Source: Candidatus Melainabacteria bacterium
GTDB lineage: Bacteria; Cyanobacteriota; Vampirovibrionia; Obscuribacterales; Obscuribacteraceae
Direction of reading: 5' to 3'
Length of the DNA: 64,000 nt
Assembly (NCBI GenBank): GCA_017307165.1
Contig: JAFKGK010000012.1
Span: 29,188-93,187 of the forward strand
The translations under genes and the position numbers were made by a program. The notes beneath the pieces were generated by a model, which saw only the letters and a list, made by a program, of their open reading frames with translations, did no database searches and had not been told where the DNA came from. Position 1 is the first letter of the stretch; every line of letters begins with the position of its first letter. Positions 27,435 through 36,027 of the stretch are shown here, in pieces.

Positions 27435-28865
27435 CTACTTTAAGGCGCGGCGGTTTAGGCCGCTTTTGGCAGCGGTCGACTTGACCGCCTCGGCAACCGT
27501 GGTAGCGACACGGCTGTCAAACACAGTGGGGATGATGTAGTCGGCGGCCAACTCACGGGTCTTGATCAGACCGGCGATTGCGCGAGCCGCTTCGATGCAC
27601 ATCTCCTCGGTGATCTGGTTGACCCTCGCCTCCAGTGCACCCTTAAAGATACCTGGGAAGGCCAGGGCATTGTTGACCTGGTTGGGATAACGCGAGCTGC
27701 CGGTGGCGAGCACGGCGACGTTGGCGGGCACCGTTTCTGGTGGCACCTCGGCACGCGGATTGGCCAGGGCAAACACGATCGCTTTTTTGTTCATGCATTT
27801 GAGATCGTCGCCGGTGAGGATGTCCCCGACAGACAGGCCCAAAAACATGTCGCGTCCCTTGAGGGCGTCCTTGTAGCTGCCCTTGTAAATGCCGGCATTG
27901 CTGTTGTCGGCCAGCCAGGTCTCGGTCTCGGTCAGGTTGGGGGCGCCCTTGTAGACCGCACCGTCCTTGTTGAAGGCAATGATGTCCTTGACGCCGAGGT
28001 CCATCAGCATTTTGATGCAGGCCATGCCGGCGGCACCGGTGCCGATGGCAGTGACCTTGAGCCTGGAGAGAGGCTTTTTGATGTATTTGGCGGCGTTGAT
28101 GGCAGCGGCGCCAACGACGATGGCAGTGCCATGCTGATCGTCGTGAAAGACGGGGATGGACAGCTTTTCCTTGAGGCGTTTCTCGACCTCGTAGCAGCGC
28201 GGGGAGGCGATGTCTTCGAGGTTGATGGCGCCAAAGTTGGGGGCGATGGCCAGGATGGCGTTGACGATCTCATCGGTGTCCTGGGTGTCCAGGCAGATGG
28301 GAAAGGCGTTGACGCCAGCAAAGCGCTGAAAGAGCATCGCCTTGCCTTCCATGACCGGCAGGGCGGCCAGAGGGCCGATATTGCCGAGAGCCAGGACACG
28401 GCTGCCATCGGAGATGACTGCCACCATCTTGCCGCGGATGGTCAGGTTAAAGCTCTTGTCGGGGTCGGCAGCGATGGCCTCGCAAACGCGGGCCACTTCG
28501 GGGGTGTAGACCTGGCCGAGATCGACTCGAGTCTTGACCTCGGAGGTAGGCACGATGGCGATCTTGCCGCCCAGGTGCTTGAGAAAGACGACGTCGGAGA
28601 CGTTGACGATCTCTACATCAGCGAGCTTTTTGAGCTCTTGGACGATGACCTCGCCGTGCTTGGGATCGCGAGCGGCGATGGTAAAGTCGCGCAAAATGTA
28701 GTCACCGGTTGACTGCACCACGTCAATGTCGAGGTGGTCGCCACCGGCTTTCGATACTGCGCTGGCAAAGTTGGAAAACGAGCCGGTGCCGCCGCGACTG
28801 AGCTTGGCACGCACTATCATCTGATAGCTGCGTTCTCCAAAATCCAAAGATTTTTCTGTTTTCAT
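27435..28865 (-). CDS. NAD-dependent malic enzyme with N-terminal ACT domain
   Basis: 476 residues, GAGGG upstream. Residues 14-90 have ACT-domain character. The malic-enzyme core follows: VYTPEVARVCEAI, then the metal-binding NLEDI region and PVFHDDQHGTA, a Rossmann loop GTGAAGM, and the late FALANPRAEVPPE and PNQVNNALAFPG motifs. It oxidises malate to pyruvate and CO2. The ACT domain suggests allosteric control by an amino acid or similar ligand. It lies downstream of the M1 peptidase with an intercistronic hairpin between. Confidence 0.95.
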   Translation of the reverse strand: MKTEKSLDFGERSYQMIVRAKLSRGGTGSFSNFASAVSKAGGDHLDIDVVQSTGDYILRDFTIAARDPKHGEVIVQELKKLADVEIVNVSDVVFLKHLGGKIAIVPTSEVKTRVDLGQVYTPEVARVCEAIAADPDKSFNLTIRGKMVAVISDGSRVLALGNIGPLAALPVMEGKAMLFQRFAGVNAFPICLDTQDTDEIVNAILAIAPNFGAINLEDIASPRCYEVEKRLKEKLSIPVFHDDQHGTAIVVGAAAINAAKYIKKPLSRLKVTAIGTGAAGMACIKMLMDLGVKDIIAFNKDGAVYKGAPNLTETETWLADNSNAGIYKGSYKDALKGRDMFLGLSVGDILTGDDLKCMNKKAIVFALANPRAEVPPETVPANVAVLATGSSRYPNQVNNALAFPGIFKGALEARVNQITEEMCIEAARAIAGLIKTRELAADYIIPTVFDSRVATTVAEAVKSTAAKSGLNRRALK

Positions 28866-28883
28866 ATTTTCCCTCGATAGGCA

Positions 28884-28912
28884 GAGGGCCTGCCGCTTAG
28901 CGACAGACCCTC
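28884..28912 (-). other. Intercistronic stem-loop between M1 peptidase and malic enzyme
   Basis: 13 bases pair on each side (28884-28896 with 28900-28912) with two mismatches that are both U-G pairs in minus-strand RNA; 3-base loop. No T-run follows, so it may be an RNA-stability or partial termination element rather than a full terminator. Confidence 0.7.
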
Positions 28913-28924
28913 CGCTTTGACGAT

Positions 28925-31483
28925 TTAACCCTTGGCGCCGATCTTGGTGATCGTCTCGGCGATCAGGCGCTTGACGCGACCGTCGTGAGATTCACCCTTG
29001 AGGCCTTCGAGCACGGCGATCGAGCTCTCGCTCTTGGCCTCGCCCAGGGCATTTACCAGAGCCATGCGCAAGGTAAACTGCGCCAGCTCCTTGTTGGCAG
29101 CGAGCTTGTGCAGCACGCCGAGAGCGCGGGTGTTGGCGGCGGTAGCCGTCTTGACCTTGCTCTTGCCCTTGCCGGTCTTGACCGCAGCGAGCTTGCCCAG
29201 GCAGCCGAGAGCCGCCGGACGCGCTGCCATGGGCTTGCCGGGACGGGCCCAGACATGCGCCAGATCGACGCCGCGGGAGTCGCCGAGCTCGGCGAGGCCG
29301 TTGAGGGCCCCGACGCGCACGATCTCGTTCCACGAGTCGATCGCCAGCGCACCGGACAGTGCTTCGAAGGCGCCAGACCAGCCGGTACGGCCGAGGGCGG
29401 CACAGGCATCGGCGAGAACGAACTCGCTCTTTTCCGTGCCACCGCTGACGATACCGGCCAGGACCTTGCCTTCCTGAGCGGTCTTGTAGTTGCCGAGCGA
29501 ATTGACCACGGCGCGGCGCACGCGCGGTTCGGCCTGGGAGGCGAGCTCCTTGAGGGCACGAGCTGCGTAGCGCGTCTTGATCTGCCCCAGGCAGGTCGCG
29601 GCTTCGGACGAAACCGCCCAAAAGAAGGGGTCGGCGTCAAAGTCAGCAGCGGCCTTGAGCGCATCGACAGCCTTGTCGTCGGCGATCTTGGCGAGAGCCT
29701 GAGCCGCAAAGATGCGACCCATGACCGCCGGATCGCCCTTGAGCTGGTTGGCCAGCATCAGACGCGGCACGTCCAGCTCGACCGTCTTGAGCACGTAGTT
29801 GTGCGGGTCGAAGCGGAACATCGTCGGCGGCTCCTGCATCGGGAAGGTAAAGGTGTGCTCCTTGTCCTCGACCAGGACGGTAAAGTCCTTGAAGGTGCCG
29901 TCGCGCATGCCGAAGGAGATCGGGATCGGCATCTTGAAGAGGCCGGTCTCGCCTTCGATGGTCTGGGTCTGGGCGACCTTGACCACGCACGAATGACTGC
30001 GCAGGTCGTAGCGATAGCTGACCTTGTACTCGGGGAAGCCCGCGCCAAAGACCCACTGATCGAAAAACTCGCGCATATTCTTGCCGGTGACCTTTTCGAT
30101 CGCCTTGATCAGGTCGATGGTCTCCACCGGCTGGTAGAGATTGTCCTGATAGTAGGTCTTGATCGAGTCGTAGTAGCCCTTGTCGCCGAGCATGTAGCGG
30201 ATCATGTGACGCACCAGGCCGCCCTTCTGGTAGAGGTGGCGGTCAAAGAGGTCGATCGGCTCGCGATAGGTCTGGCAGACGATGGGCCGGCGGTAGCGAC
30301 GGTCCTCGGCAAAGTAGACCTTGGACAGGTTGTAGACGTAGTGGTCGCGGGCCTTTTCGCCAAGCAGATGCTCGACGGCCTCGACCTCGCCGTAGGTGGC
30401 GCCACCTTCGTTGAGCCAGGCGTGCGCCCACTCGCGGCAGGTGACCAGGTCACCGTTCCAGTGGTGATTGAGCTCGTGTGCATTGAGGCGAACCTCCTGC
30501 AGACGCTGCTCTTCACGGGTGCCGGCGGAGGCGAGGATGCGGTCGGTCATCACCGTGATAGTGGTGTTTTCCATACCGCCGAAGATAAACTCCTGGACAA
30601 AGACCTGGGCGTACTTGCCCGGCCACGGATACGGCACGCCGTAGAGGTCGCCGAAGAGCTTGACCAGAGCGGCCGTGCCCTTGAAATACTCGCGAGCGCG
30701 GTCTTCCATGCTCTTGTCGACGTAGGCCTGCACAGGCAGCTCGCCGAGCATCTCTTCGAGCTTGACAAACTCGCCGACGACGAGAGCCATGAGATAGCTC
30801 ACGTGCGACTTGTCATGCAGCCAGTGGAACGACCTGGTGCCGTCGCCGTTGTCCTTCTCGCTGACCAGGCTGCCGTTGGACAGAGCGGTAAACGTGGCCG
30901 GTACGCGGGCGATGACCTCGGAGGTCATGCGGTGGCTGGGGTGGTCGGCGGTGAGGACGGGATGCCAGTGGTGGGCGTCGTCGTCCTGGCTCTGGGTCCA
31001 GACCTGATAGGGCTTGTCGCTGTAGAAAGGCGACGGGCCGGTAAAGTAGATGCCGAGCTTGGGGTTGGCGCTCTTGTACTTGACCGCGAGCGTTTCGCGA
31101 ACGTCGGGTGCGAGCAGGGCAGCGAGGGTGACATGCAGCCGGTCGCCTTCGTGCTCAAAGTCCAGCGCGTTGCCGGCCGAATCGACCACCGATTCGATGA
31201 CCATGGAGGCCGCATCGAAAGAGACGGTATTCAGAGCGGCAAAGCGCGGCGAAAAGGTCGTGTAGGCGACGCCCGAAAGCGACTTTTTGACGGGATCGAC
31301 AGAGAGATCGAGCTTGACGTGATGGACATCGACGTCGAGATCGGGAGCATAGCGCTTCTTGGTGTCAGGCAAGGCAAAGGGCTTGCGTGCCGGTTGCTTC
31401 TTGTCGTCACCATGCGAAAGCCACCAGTGGATGTGACCGCAGCACGCAGCGTGCTCGGTCAAATTACCGAGATAAGTAGTCAT
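28925..31483 (-). CDS. M1-family aminopeptidase with C-terminal HEAT repeats
   Basis: 852 residues, AGGAG upstream. Substrate motif FGGMENTTI at 301-309 (GAMEN class); zinc motif HELNHHW at 336-342; third ligand Glu359 in LNEG. The canonical HELAHQWFG reads HELNHHWNG here, keeping the zinc His, Glu and His. Residues about 600-850 are a series of helical HEAT-like repeats (AAQALAKIADDKAVDALKAA, AVVNSLGNYKTAQ). No signal peptide. It trims N-terminal residues from peptides. A 40-residue N-terminal segment with two Cys and several His precedes the first domain. Confidence 0.95.
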   Translation of the reverse strand: MTTYLGNLTEHAACCGHIHWWLSHGDDKKQPARKPFALPDTKKRYAPDLDVDVHHVKLDLSVDPVKKSLSGVAYTTFSPRFAALNTVSFDAASMVIESVVDSAGNALDFEHEGDRLHVTLAALLAPDVRETLAVKYKSANPKLGIYFTGPSPFYSDKPYQVWTQSQDDDAHHWHPVLTADHPSHRMTSEVIARVPATFTALSNGSLVSEKDNGDGTRSFHWLHDKSHVSYLMALVVGEFVKLEEMLGELPVQAYVDKSMEDRAREYFKGTAALVKLFGDLYGVPYPWPGKYAQVFVQEFIFGGMENTTITVMTDRILASAGTREEQRLQEVRLNAHELNHHWNGDLVTCREWAHAWLNEGGATYGEVEAVEHLLGEKARDHYVYNLSKVYFAEDRRYRRPIVCQTYREPIDLFDRHLYQKGGLVRHMIRYMLGDKGYYDSIKTYYQDNLYQPVETIDLIKAIEKVTGKNMREFFDQWVFGAGFPEYKVSYRYDLRSHSCVVKVAQTQTIEGETGLFKMPIPISFGMRDGTFKDFTVLVEDKEHTFTFPMQEPPTMFRFDPHNYVLKTVELDVPRLMLANQLKGDPAVMGRIFAAQALAKIADDKAVDALKAAADFDADPFFWAVSSEAATCLGQIKTRYAARALKELASQAEPRVRRAVVNSLGNYKTAQEGKVLAGIVSGGTEKSEFVLADACAALGRTGWSGAFEALSGALAIDSWNEIVRVGALNGLAELGDSRGVDLAHVWARPGKPMAARPAALGCLGKLAAVKTGKGKSKVKTATAANTRALGVLHKLAANKELAQFTLRMALVNALGEAKSESSIAVLEGLKGESHDGRVKRLIAETITKIGAKG

Positions 31484-32004
31484 GTGGTTTCTCCTGGGTT
31501 AAAGCTCACGCATCGCGGACTAGGCGCGCGATACATGGCGATAAGGGTCAGTGGGTTATGGAGACTGTGGGTTTTGAGAAAGAAAGGGTGTAAAGGGTGA
31601 AAGACAGAGAAAAGATATCTGCACCCTAGATAGTTCAGAGATCGGTAATCAATGGGAAAAGGCCTCCAGCGAATTAGCCTTTTCTGATACTCCTGATAAC
31701 GTCGCAGATACGCAGGCTAGCGCAGCCTCTAACAGCTTGCGCTATGTGTATAGGCGGACGTCCCATACCCCCAAAAGGCCTCTGGACGGGAGTCATAATT
31801 TTGCAGGCTGCATGACACGCGCGCGTCTGCGGAATATAAGCTCTCTAGCTCTTGATTATGAGAGCCCTTATTAGCAATTCTTGAGTGGTATTTTCTCTTT
31901 CACACAACACGTCGGTTCTCAAAAGCTTTCAATCTCCAGATTACAACCAACACTTATCGAAGCCCCGTGCTTTTCGATGTGGTCTGGCTTTTGGAAGTTT
32001 TTGG
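31484..32004. other. 521-base intergenic region upstream of the M1 gene
   Basis: Between the M1 gene start and the cupin stop, both minus strand. A hairpin AAAAGGC/GCCTTTT at 31657-31683 could serve as a weak terminator on either strand. No open frame on the correct strand and no RNA gene was recognised. Confidence 0.45.
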
Positions 32005-32364
32005 TTAGAGTATCGAATCGGCCCTGTTGTAATCATCCTGGTAGCGTGTGATATCAGACTCGGCAAAAGAATCACCGGTTTGGATCTCTATGATCTGGAG
32101 CGGAACGGTACCAGTACAGCGAACGCGATGCTTTGTGCCGCGCCCGACGAAGACGTGATCTCCATAGCGAATAGTCCTGAGGCTATCGTCTAGAGTCACC
32201 TCACCTTCGCCAGCCACGACCACCCAGTGTTCGTCCCTGTGCACATGGCTCTGCAGACTCAATCTCTGTCCCGGGTTGACCACCAGTCTCTTGACCTTTG
32301 TGTTCGACTCGTCGACCAGGACGTAGAAGGCCCCCCATGGGCGGTTTTCGAAATTGTCTGTCAT
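32005..32364 (-). CDS. Cupin, mannose-6-phosphate isomerase type II-like
   Basis: 119 residues from the ATG at 32364, which has GAGG at a good distance; a longer frame is unsupported. RPWGAF at 7-12, then HVHRDEHWVVVAGEG with metal-binding His and Glu, and later GTKHRVRC. This matches the C-terminal cupin of bifunctional mannose-1-phosphate guanylyltransferase/phosphomannose isomerase, here as a stand-alone domain. It probably interconverts mannose-6-phosphate and fructose-6-phosphate or a related sugar phosphate. Confidence 0.88.
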   Translation of the reverse strand: MTDNFENRPWGAFYVLVDESNTKVKRLVVNPGQRLSLQSHVHRDEHWVVVAGEGEVTLDDSLRTIRYGDHVFVGRGTKHRVRCTGTVPLQIIEIQTGDSFAESDITRYQDDYNRADSIL

Positions 32365-32501
32365 AGCTACCTCGTCATGCGCATAAATCGTAGCACCAAC
32401 AGGTGTCAAGGGTTTAGGCGCCTTTCTCTAAAAGTGTTTCCAAATTTCACCTGTAACCGGCCCCCGTGCTAGCAAGGCGGCGGCCACAAAAGGAGAAGGT
32501 T

Positions 32502-33869
32502 ATGTCCAACATCATCCAGAATGGCCTCTTCGGCCAGCTTCACGTGCAGAACCCGGAAATCGCTCAGCTGATCAAGGGCAACTACACTCTCGAGGACATC
32601 GCGCACCTGCACAAGGTCCTCGCCGACAAGATGACGACCAAGATCCGTCGCTACAAGAGCGGTGGTCACTCTGCCGTCACCGTTCTCGATCTCGACCACA
32701 CCCTCGAGGCCGCCGTCGACGGTCTCCTGATCTTCCAGTGGGATCGCGACAACATCATGCAGTGCCTCGCCGAACTGGCGATCGCCGAAAAGCCCTCCGC
32801 CAATGCGGCGCTGCAGATCCCCGCGGACCAGTGGAAGCGCGGCCTCCGGTCGAGCATCATCCACCACCGCAAGGGCGAGGAACGCTTCCTCGACATCATC
32901 CATGGTCGCAAGTCCGGCTACCCCAAGGATTATTTCTCGCGGCCTCACATCCGCTACAACCCCTTCTCGCTCCATGAGGTCGGGGATCCCTGGGGCCACG
33001 GTCAGAACGACTCGCTGGCCTTCGTCAACTTCCTCCTGTTCCATGCGCTCAAGACCAATCGCATGGCCTTCAGCGAGGACGGCGACTACGCGGCCTTCGC
33101 GGCTCTGCTGCATGCTTATTTCTGGCGCATCCATGTCTGGGAAGACTTTGATCTGGGTGCCTGGGAAGATCGCGTCGGCGAGCACTGGTCGTCCATCGCC
33201 TGTGCCCTGGTCTCTCTGCGCGAGCAGCAGACCTTCCTGGATTCGTATGGCGCCCTGCGGTACAACCGTCTGGGCCACGACTACTGGAGCACCGCTCATG
33301 GTGCGGGCGAGATGGCGGACAAGTGCGAGACGCGTCTGCGCGAGCTGGGCACGATGGAGTTCATCCGTTCCGACAACGGCGAGACTCGCGACGTCGACCT
33401 CGCCCAGCTCAACCCCCTCCTCCTGGCGGCCTTCAGTGGTCGGCCGGTGCTGAGCGACGCCAACACGCTGGCCATCCTCGACAACATCGAGAACCGGCTG
33501 ATGGGTCACATCGGTATCCGCCGCTACAACAAGGACATCTGGGATGGTCGCATCAACCGCGGCGATCTCGGCCCCGGTCAGGAAGCCCAGTGGTGCCACG
33601 GCTCGCCGCAGATGTCCTACATCTACGGCGAGATGTATCTGCGTACCGGTGACGAGCGTTACTACGACAAGCAGCTCGCGCACTTCAACCGTGCGCTGGC
33701 GGCCATCTCGCCGCGCGGTCTGTATCCGGAGTGCTACATCATCGACATGAACACTCGCGAGTGGGTGGCTGATGCCAACGAACCCCTCGCCTGGGCGCAG
33801 TCGATGCTCATCCTCTCCCTGGTGCAGATGCAGAACTCCATCGAGCGCAAGCAGGCGGGCAACAACTGA
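32502..33869 (+). CDS. GH15 / phosphorylase-kinase alpha-like (alpha/alpha)6 barrel protein
   Basis: 455 residues from the ATG at 32502, behind AAAGGAGAAGG. No signal peptide. The pattern DPWGHGQNDSLAFVNFLLFHA followed by VWEDFDLGAWEDRVGEHWSSIACALVSL parallels the phosphorylase-kinase alpha/GH15 pattern of a D/E-WGHxQxD motif followed by an IWE...HWxSxG helix. Eukaryotic phosphorylase kinase alpha subunits carry this GH15 domain as a regulatory domain. A cytosolic glucan-binding or glucosidase role is inference. Codons are strongly C-ending (TTC, AAG, CTC). Confidence 0.8.
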   Translation: MSNIIQNGLFGQLHVQNPEIAQLIKGNYTLEDIAHLHKVLADKMTTKIRRYKSGGHSAVTVLDLDHTLEAAVDGLLIFQWDRDNIMQCLAELAIAEKPSANAALQIPADQWKRGLRSSIIHHRKGEERFLDIIHGRKSGYPKDYFSRPHIRYNPFSLHEVGDPWGHGQNDSLAFVNFLLFHALKTNRMAFSEDGDYAAFAALLHAYFWRIHVWEDFDLGAWEDRVGEHWSSIACALVSLREQQTFLDSYGALRYNRLGHDYWSTAHGAGEMADKCETRLRELGTMEFIRSDNGETRDVDLAQLNPLLLAAFSGRPVLSDANTLAILDNIENRLMGHIGIRRYNKDIWDGRINRGDLGPGQEAQWCHGSPQMSYIYGEMYLRTGDERYYDKQLAHFNRALAAISPRGLYPECYIIDMNTREWVADANEPLAWAQSMLILSLVQMQNSIERKQAGNN

Positions 33870-33977
33870 GCGCAAGCTCGATTTCTGGGATCACGCGGGC
33901 CAATGAGACCTAACAATCTCAACCCGCGTGGTCCTGAATGTCACCAAACCCTCGATCACAATTGTGAAAGGAATACC

Positions 33978-34289
33978 ATGGTCCCCTTCGGAATCGGTTC
34001 GACCCTCCTGCTCCTGATCGTCGCCCTCGGCGCGCGCAAGGTCTGGAAATCTCTGGTCTGGCTGCTCTCGCGCCCCTTCAAGCATCCTTCGGAAACGAAG
34101 GTCGCTCATATCAAGCGCGCAGCGTTCATCCTGGTTGCCATCACGGTGGTCGCCATGCTCGCTCCCTTCATCATCCCCTTCAACGGAGCGATCCGCACCG
34201 GCATCTGGCTCCTGTACCTGCTCTACGCGGGCCTGGGACTGTTCCAGATCTATGACTTTTTCGCCGGCAAGCCCGATCCGGAAAAGTAA
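33978..34289 (+). CDS. Small two- to three-span membrane protein
   Basis: 103 residues, GAAAGGA upstream. Hydrophobic helices near 4-18, 50-66 and 75-95. It follows the GH15-like gene by 108 bases with the same C-ending codon style and ends at a strong terminator, so the two are probably one transcript. Family unknown. Confidence 0.75.
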   Translation: MVPFGIGSTLLLLIVALGARKVWKSLVWLLSRPFKHPSETKVAHIKRAAFILVAITVVAMLAPFIIPFNGAIRTGIWLLYLLYAGLGLFQIYDFFAGKPDPEK

Positions 34290-34308
34290 TTTCAATCAGC
34301 TGCGTCCA

Positions 34309-34357
34309 AAGAAAACAGGGTCTCAGGGCTATGGCTCAAGACCCTGTTTTCTTTTTT
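34309..34357 (+). terminator. Intrinsic terminator after the GH15-like unit
   Basis: A perfect 15-bp stem (34309-34323 with 34339-34353), 15-base loop, then T-run. Confidence 0.95.
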
Positions 34358-34381
34358 CAAATGTTCTATGATTTGCTATAG

Positions 34382-34407
34382 TTGTATACACGATTTAGTG
34401 TATGCAA
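34382..34407. promoter_or_regulatory. Near-perfect palindrome upstream of the small membrane gene
   Basis: TTGTATACAC and GTGTATGCAA form 10-base arms with one mismatch around 6 bases. It lies about 70 bases before the GTG start at 34479 and overlaps an A+T-rich promoter-like stretch, so an operator is possible. Confidence 0.35.
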
Positions 34408-34478
34408 AAAAGTCAATTTACGCCAGATTGCAGCTGTTCTAGGCTGTAAACATAAGCCCCGCTCAAAGGAGAAATAGA

Positions 34479-34757
34479 GTGAACTTGCTTACAGCTATAA
34501 CTCAAATATCGGCCTTGGCATTAGGCTGGCTGGACCAATTGCTGATCTCATCAGGCATCATGCATCTACCTCTACCGCTGTTGGCCCTGGGTGCCACACT
34601 CGTTTTTTCCTGGCTATCTTCGGCAGCCATATCGGTGCTTGCAGTAGCCAATCTCAATATCCCAACCCTAGCAAACACCTACGGTCCCGATTTTAGGATC
34701 GGTGGCATCATAGCAATTGCTTTTATAGCTGCAATGCAAATGACGCATCAGATGTAG
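34479..34757 (+). CDS. Small membrane protein, unknown
   Basis: 92 residues, GTG start with AAAGGAG at ideal distance. Hydrophobic helices near 8-25, 33-55 and 73-90. No recognisable motif. It stands alone between a terminator and a large inverted repeat. Confidence 0.65.
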   Translation: MNLLTAITQISALALGWLDQLLISSGIMHLPLPLLALGATLVFSWLSSAAISVLAVANLNIPTLANTYGPDFRIGGIIAIAFIAAMQMTHQM

Positions 34758-34800
34758 ATTGCATGATCACATCAAATTTTAAGAATAAGAAGAAAAAGAA

Positions 34801-34863
34801 GGAGATAGGACAATCATTTGCGGCCCCGGTGCTGCGCAAAGGGCCTAAATGATTGCCCTATCC
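34801..34863. repeat. Imperfect palindrome resembling the one at 3201-3260
   Basis: GATAGGACAATCATTT (34804-34819) pairs with 34848-34863 with one exception that is a G-U pair in minus-strand RNA; an inner GGCCC/GGGCC closes a loop. Minus-strand RNA is followed by a pyrimidine-rich run (TCCTTCTTTTTCTTC), so it may be a second terminator for the response regulator. Confidence 0.65.
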
Positions 34864-34992
34864 CCTCTTTGATCATTACAGCTGACAATATGATGCGATA
34901 AAAATGCAGGCAATGAGCGATTTTGCAGAGCCCTGGAGCCGCGACAAAGCACAAAAAAGCAAATAAACACTGCTTGCTATAGTAAATAATCG

Positions 34993-35046
34993 AAAAAAGA
35001 AATCGATTCTGAGCCGCCCAAAGGCTGACCCGAACCGATTTCTTTT
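34993..35046 (-). terminator. Intrinsic terminator after the response regulator
   Basis: On the minus strand AAAAGAAATCGGTTC pairs with GAATCGATTTCTTTT (one G-U pair) and runs into TT; an inner AGCC/GGCT hairpin sits in the loop. Confidence 0.85.
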
Positions 35047-35065
35047 CGTTTTTGACCATCTCTCA

Positions 35066-35596
35066 TCACGCCTCTTCTTGCAAATATGGCATGACAAAGA
35101 GATCGGCGGACTTGCGAACAGACTTGTAGTCATCGCTCGCAAGGTTTGCTTCCATGCGCTTGAGGGCCAGACGCTTGATCGCCTTGAGACGACGCACCTG
35201 GCGAACATTGAGCACGCCGGAATGCAATGCGGTAAAGAAGCAAGGCTTGCGCAGGCTAAAGACCGCACCATTCTGCACCATGTCCGCGTTGAGCTTTTCT
35301 TCCGTGCTGATCGCAAGGATGGCAAGCTTGACGTTGGCGAGACGCAGAGATTGGACGACCTGGGGCCCTTCGAGATCACCTTCGAGCTGACCGTCGACGA
35401 TGGCGAGGTCATAGTCTTGAGGCGAGATCGAGACTTGCGAATGACCGTCTTGGTCCAGGCCGACGATTTGCATCGATTGGTCGTCAGCACGATGGCGAAC
35501 ACCGACGATCCACTGGACCTGGTGATCTTCATTTTCGAGAAGCTGCTTGATGGCCCTGGCCATGAAGCGGCAATCTTCCACGAGCAGGATTTTCAT
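35066..35596 (-). CDS. Single-domain response regulator with a variable tail
   Basis: 176 residues from the ATG at 35596 behind GGAGA; a longer frame to 35692 lacks a ribosome site. The receiver has acidic ED at 8-9, phosphoacceptor Asp68 (DLAIVDG), Ser/Thr at 97-98 and Lys117. An extra stretch between the first helix and the Asp strand (about 30-60) makes it longer than usual. The C-terminal 50 residues are Arg/Lys-rich helices, not a standard output domain. The kinase partner is not adjacent. Confidence 0.9.
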   Translation of the reverse strand: MKILLVEDCRFMARAIKQLLENEDHQVQWIVGVRHRADDQSMQIVGLDQDGHSQVSISPQDYDLAIVDGQLEGDLEGPQVVQSLRLANVKLAILAISTEEKLNADMVQNGAVFSLRKPCFFTALHSGVLNVRQVRRLKAIKRLALKRMEANLASDDYKSVRKSADLFVMPYLQEEA

Positions 35597-36027
35597 GATC
35601 TGTCTCCGGTTGAGGTTTGCTGCAGTACATAGACAATGCTTGGGACAAGGTTTGGGACAATTTTTGGGGCTTTCAAAAGCGGACTCCTGCAAACCAAAAA
35701 GATGGCTAGCAGAAATACGGGAAAGAGTGATGGGTACTAGACTTGGATAAGAGCTCTTGTTGTTTTGAAGAAATAAACGATGTAATTACCCTGGCTCAAA
35801 CAAAGGGAGGCAAGCAAATAAAATCTGATCAAAAACTTGGCTTTTTGCCGTTTTCCTAAATACCTACCTATCGCAGCCTGCGCCAACTGCAAGAAAGTCG
35901 AAAGGACTGTCAATTTAGTGTCAAGATCGACGAATGACTTACCGAAAGCAACTACATCGCATAGCAGATAACGACAAAAAGAGAAAGCTCCGCCGGTTTT
36001 GCCGACGAAGCTTTCCAAATAAAGGCC
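35597..36027. other. 431-base intergenic region
   Basis: Upstream of the response regulator and downstream of the antiporter, both minus strand. It holds the antiporter's terminator at 35975-36015. The open frame at 35737-36018 overlaps that terminator and has no ribosome site. Confidence 0.45.
35975..36015 (-). terminator. Intrinsic terminator after the antiporter
   Basis: On the minus strand GAAAGCTTCGTCGG pairs with CCGGCGGAGCTTTC; two mismatches are U-G pairs. TCTTTTTG follows. It starts 12 bases after the stop. Confidence 0.88.

Larger units (their letters stand above)
34758..35065. other. Intergenic region with two stem-loops
   Basis: Contains the inverted repeat at 34801-34863 and the response regulator's terminator at 34993-35046. 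No gene seen. Confidence 0.5.

Noticed and set aside
28985..31600. Open frame of 871 residues on plus, opposite the M1 peptidase
   Set aside because: It is longer than the M1 gene but has no family motifs and its protein is a reversed-strand echo of GC-rich codons; the M1 motifs and ribosome site are decisive.
31885..32193. 102-residue frame on plus
   Set aside because: Mostly opposite the cupin gene, no ribosome site.
32469..33875. Open frame of 468 residues on minus, opposite the GH15-like gene
   Set aside because: It is a strand shadow: no ribosome site and Val/Leu/Arg-rich shadow composition.
35737..36018. 93-residue frame on minus in the intergenic region
   Set aside because: It overlaps the antiporter terminator and lacks a ribosome site.
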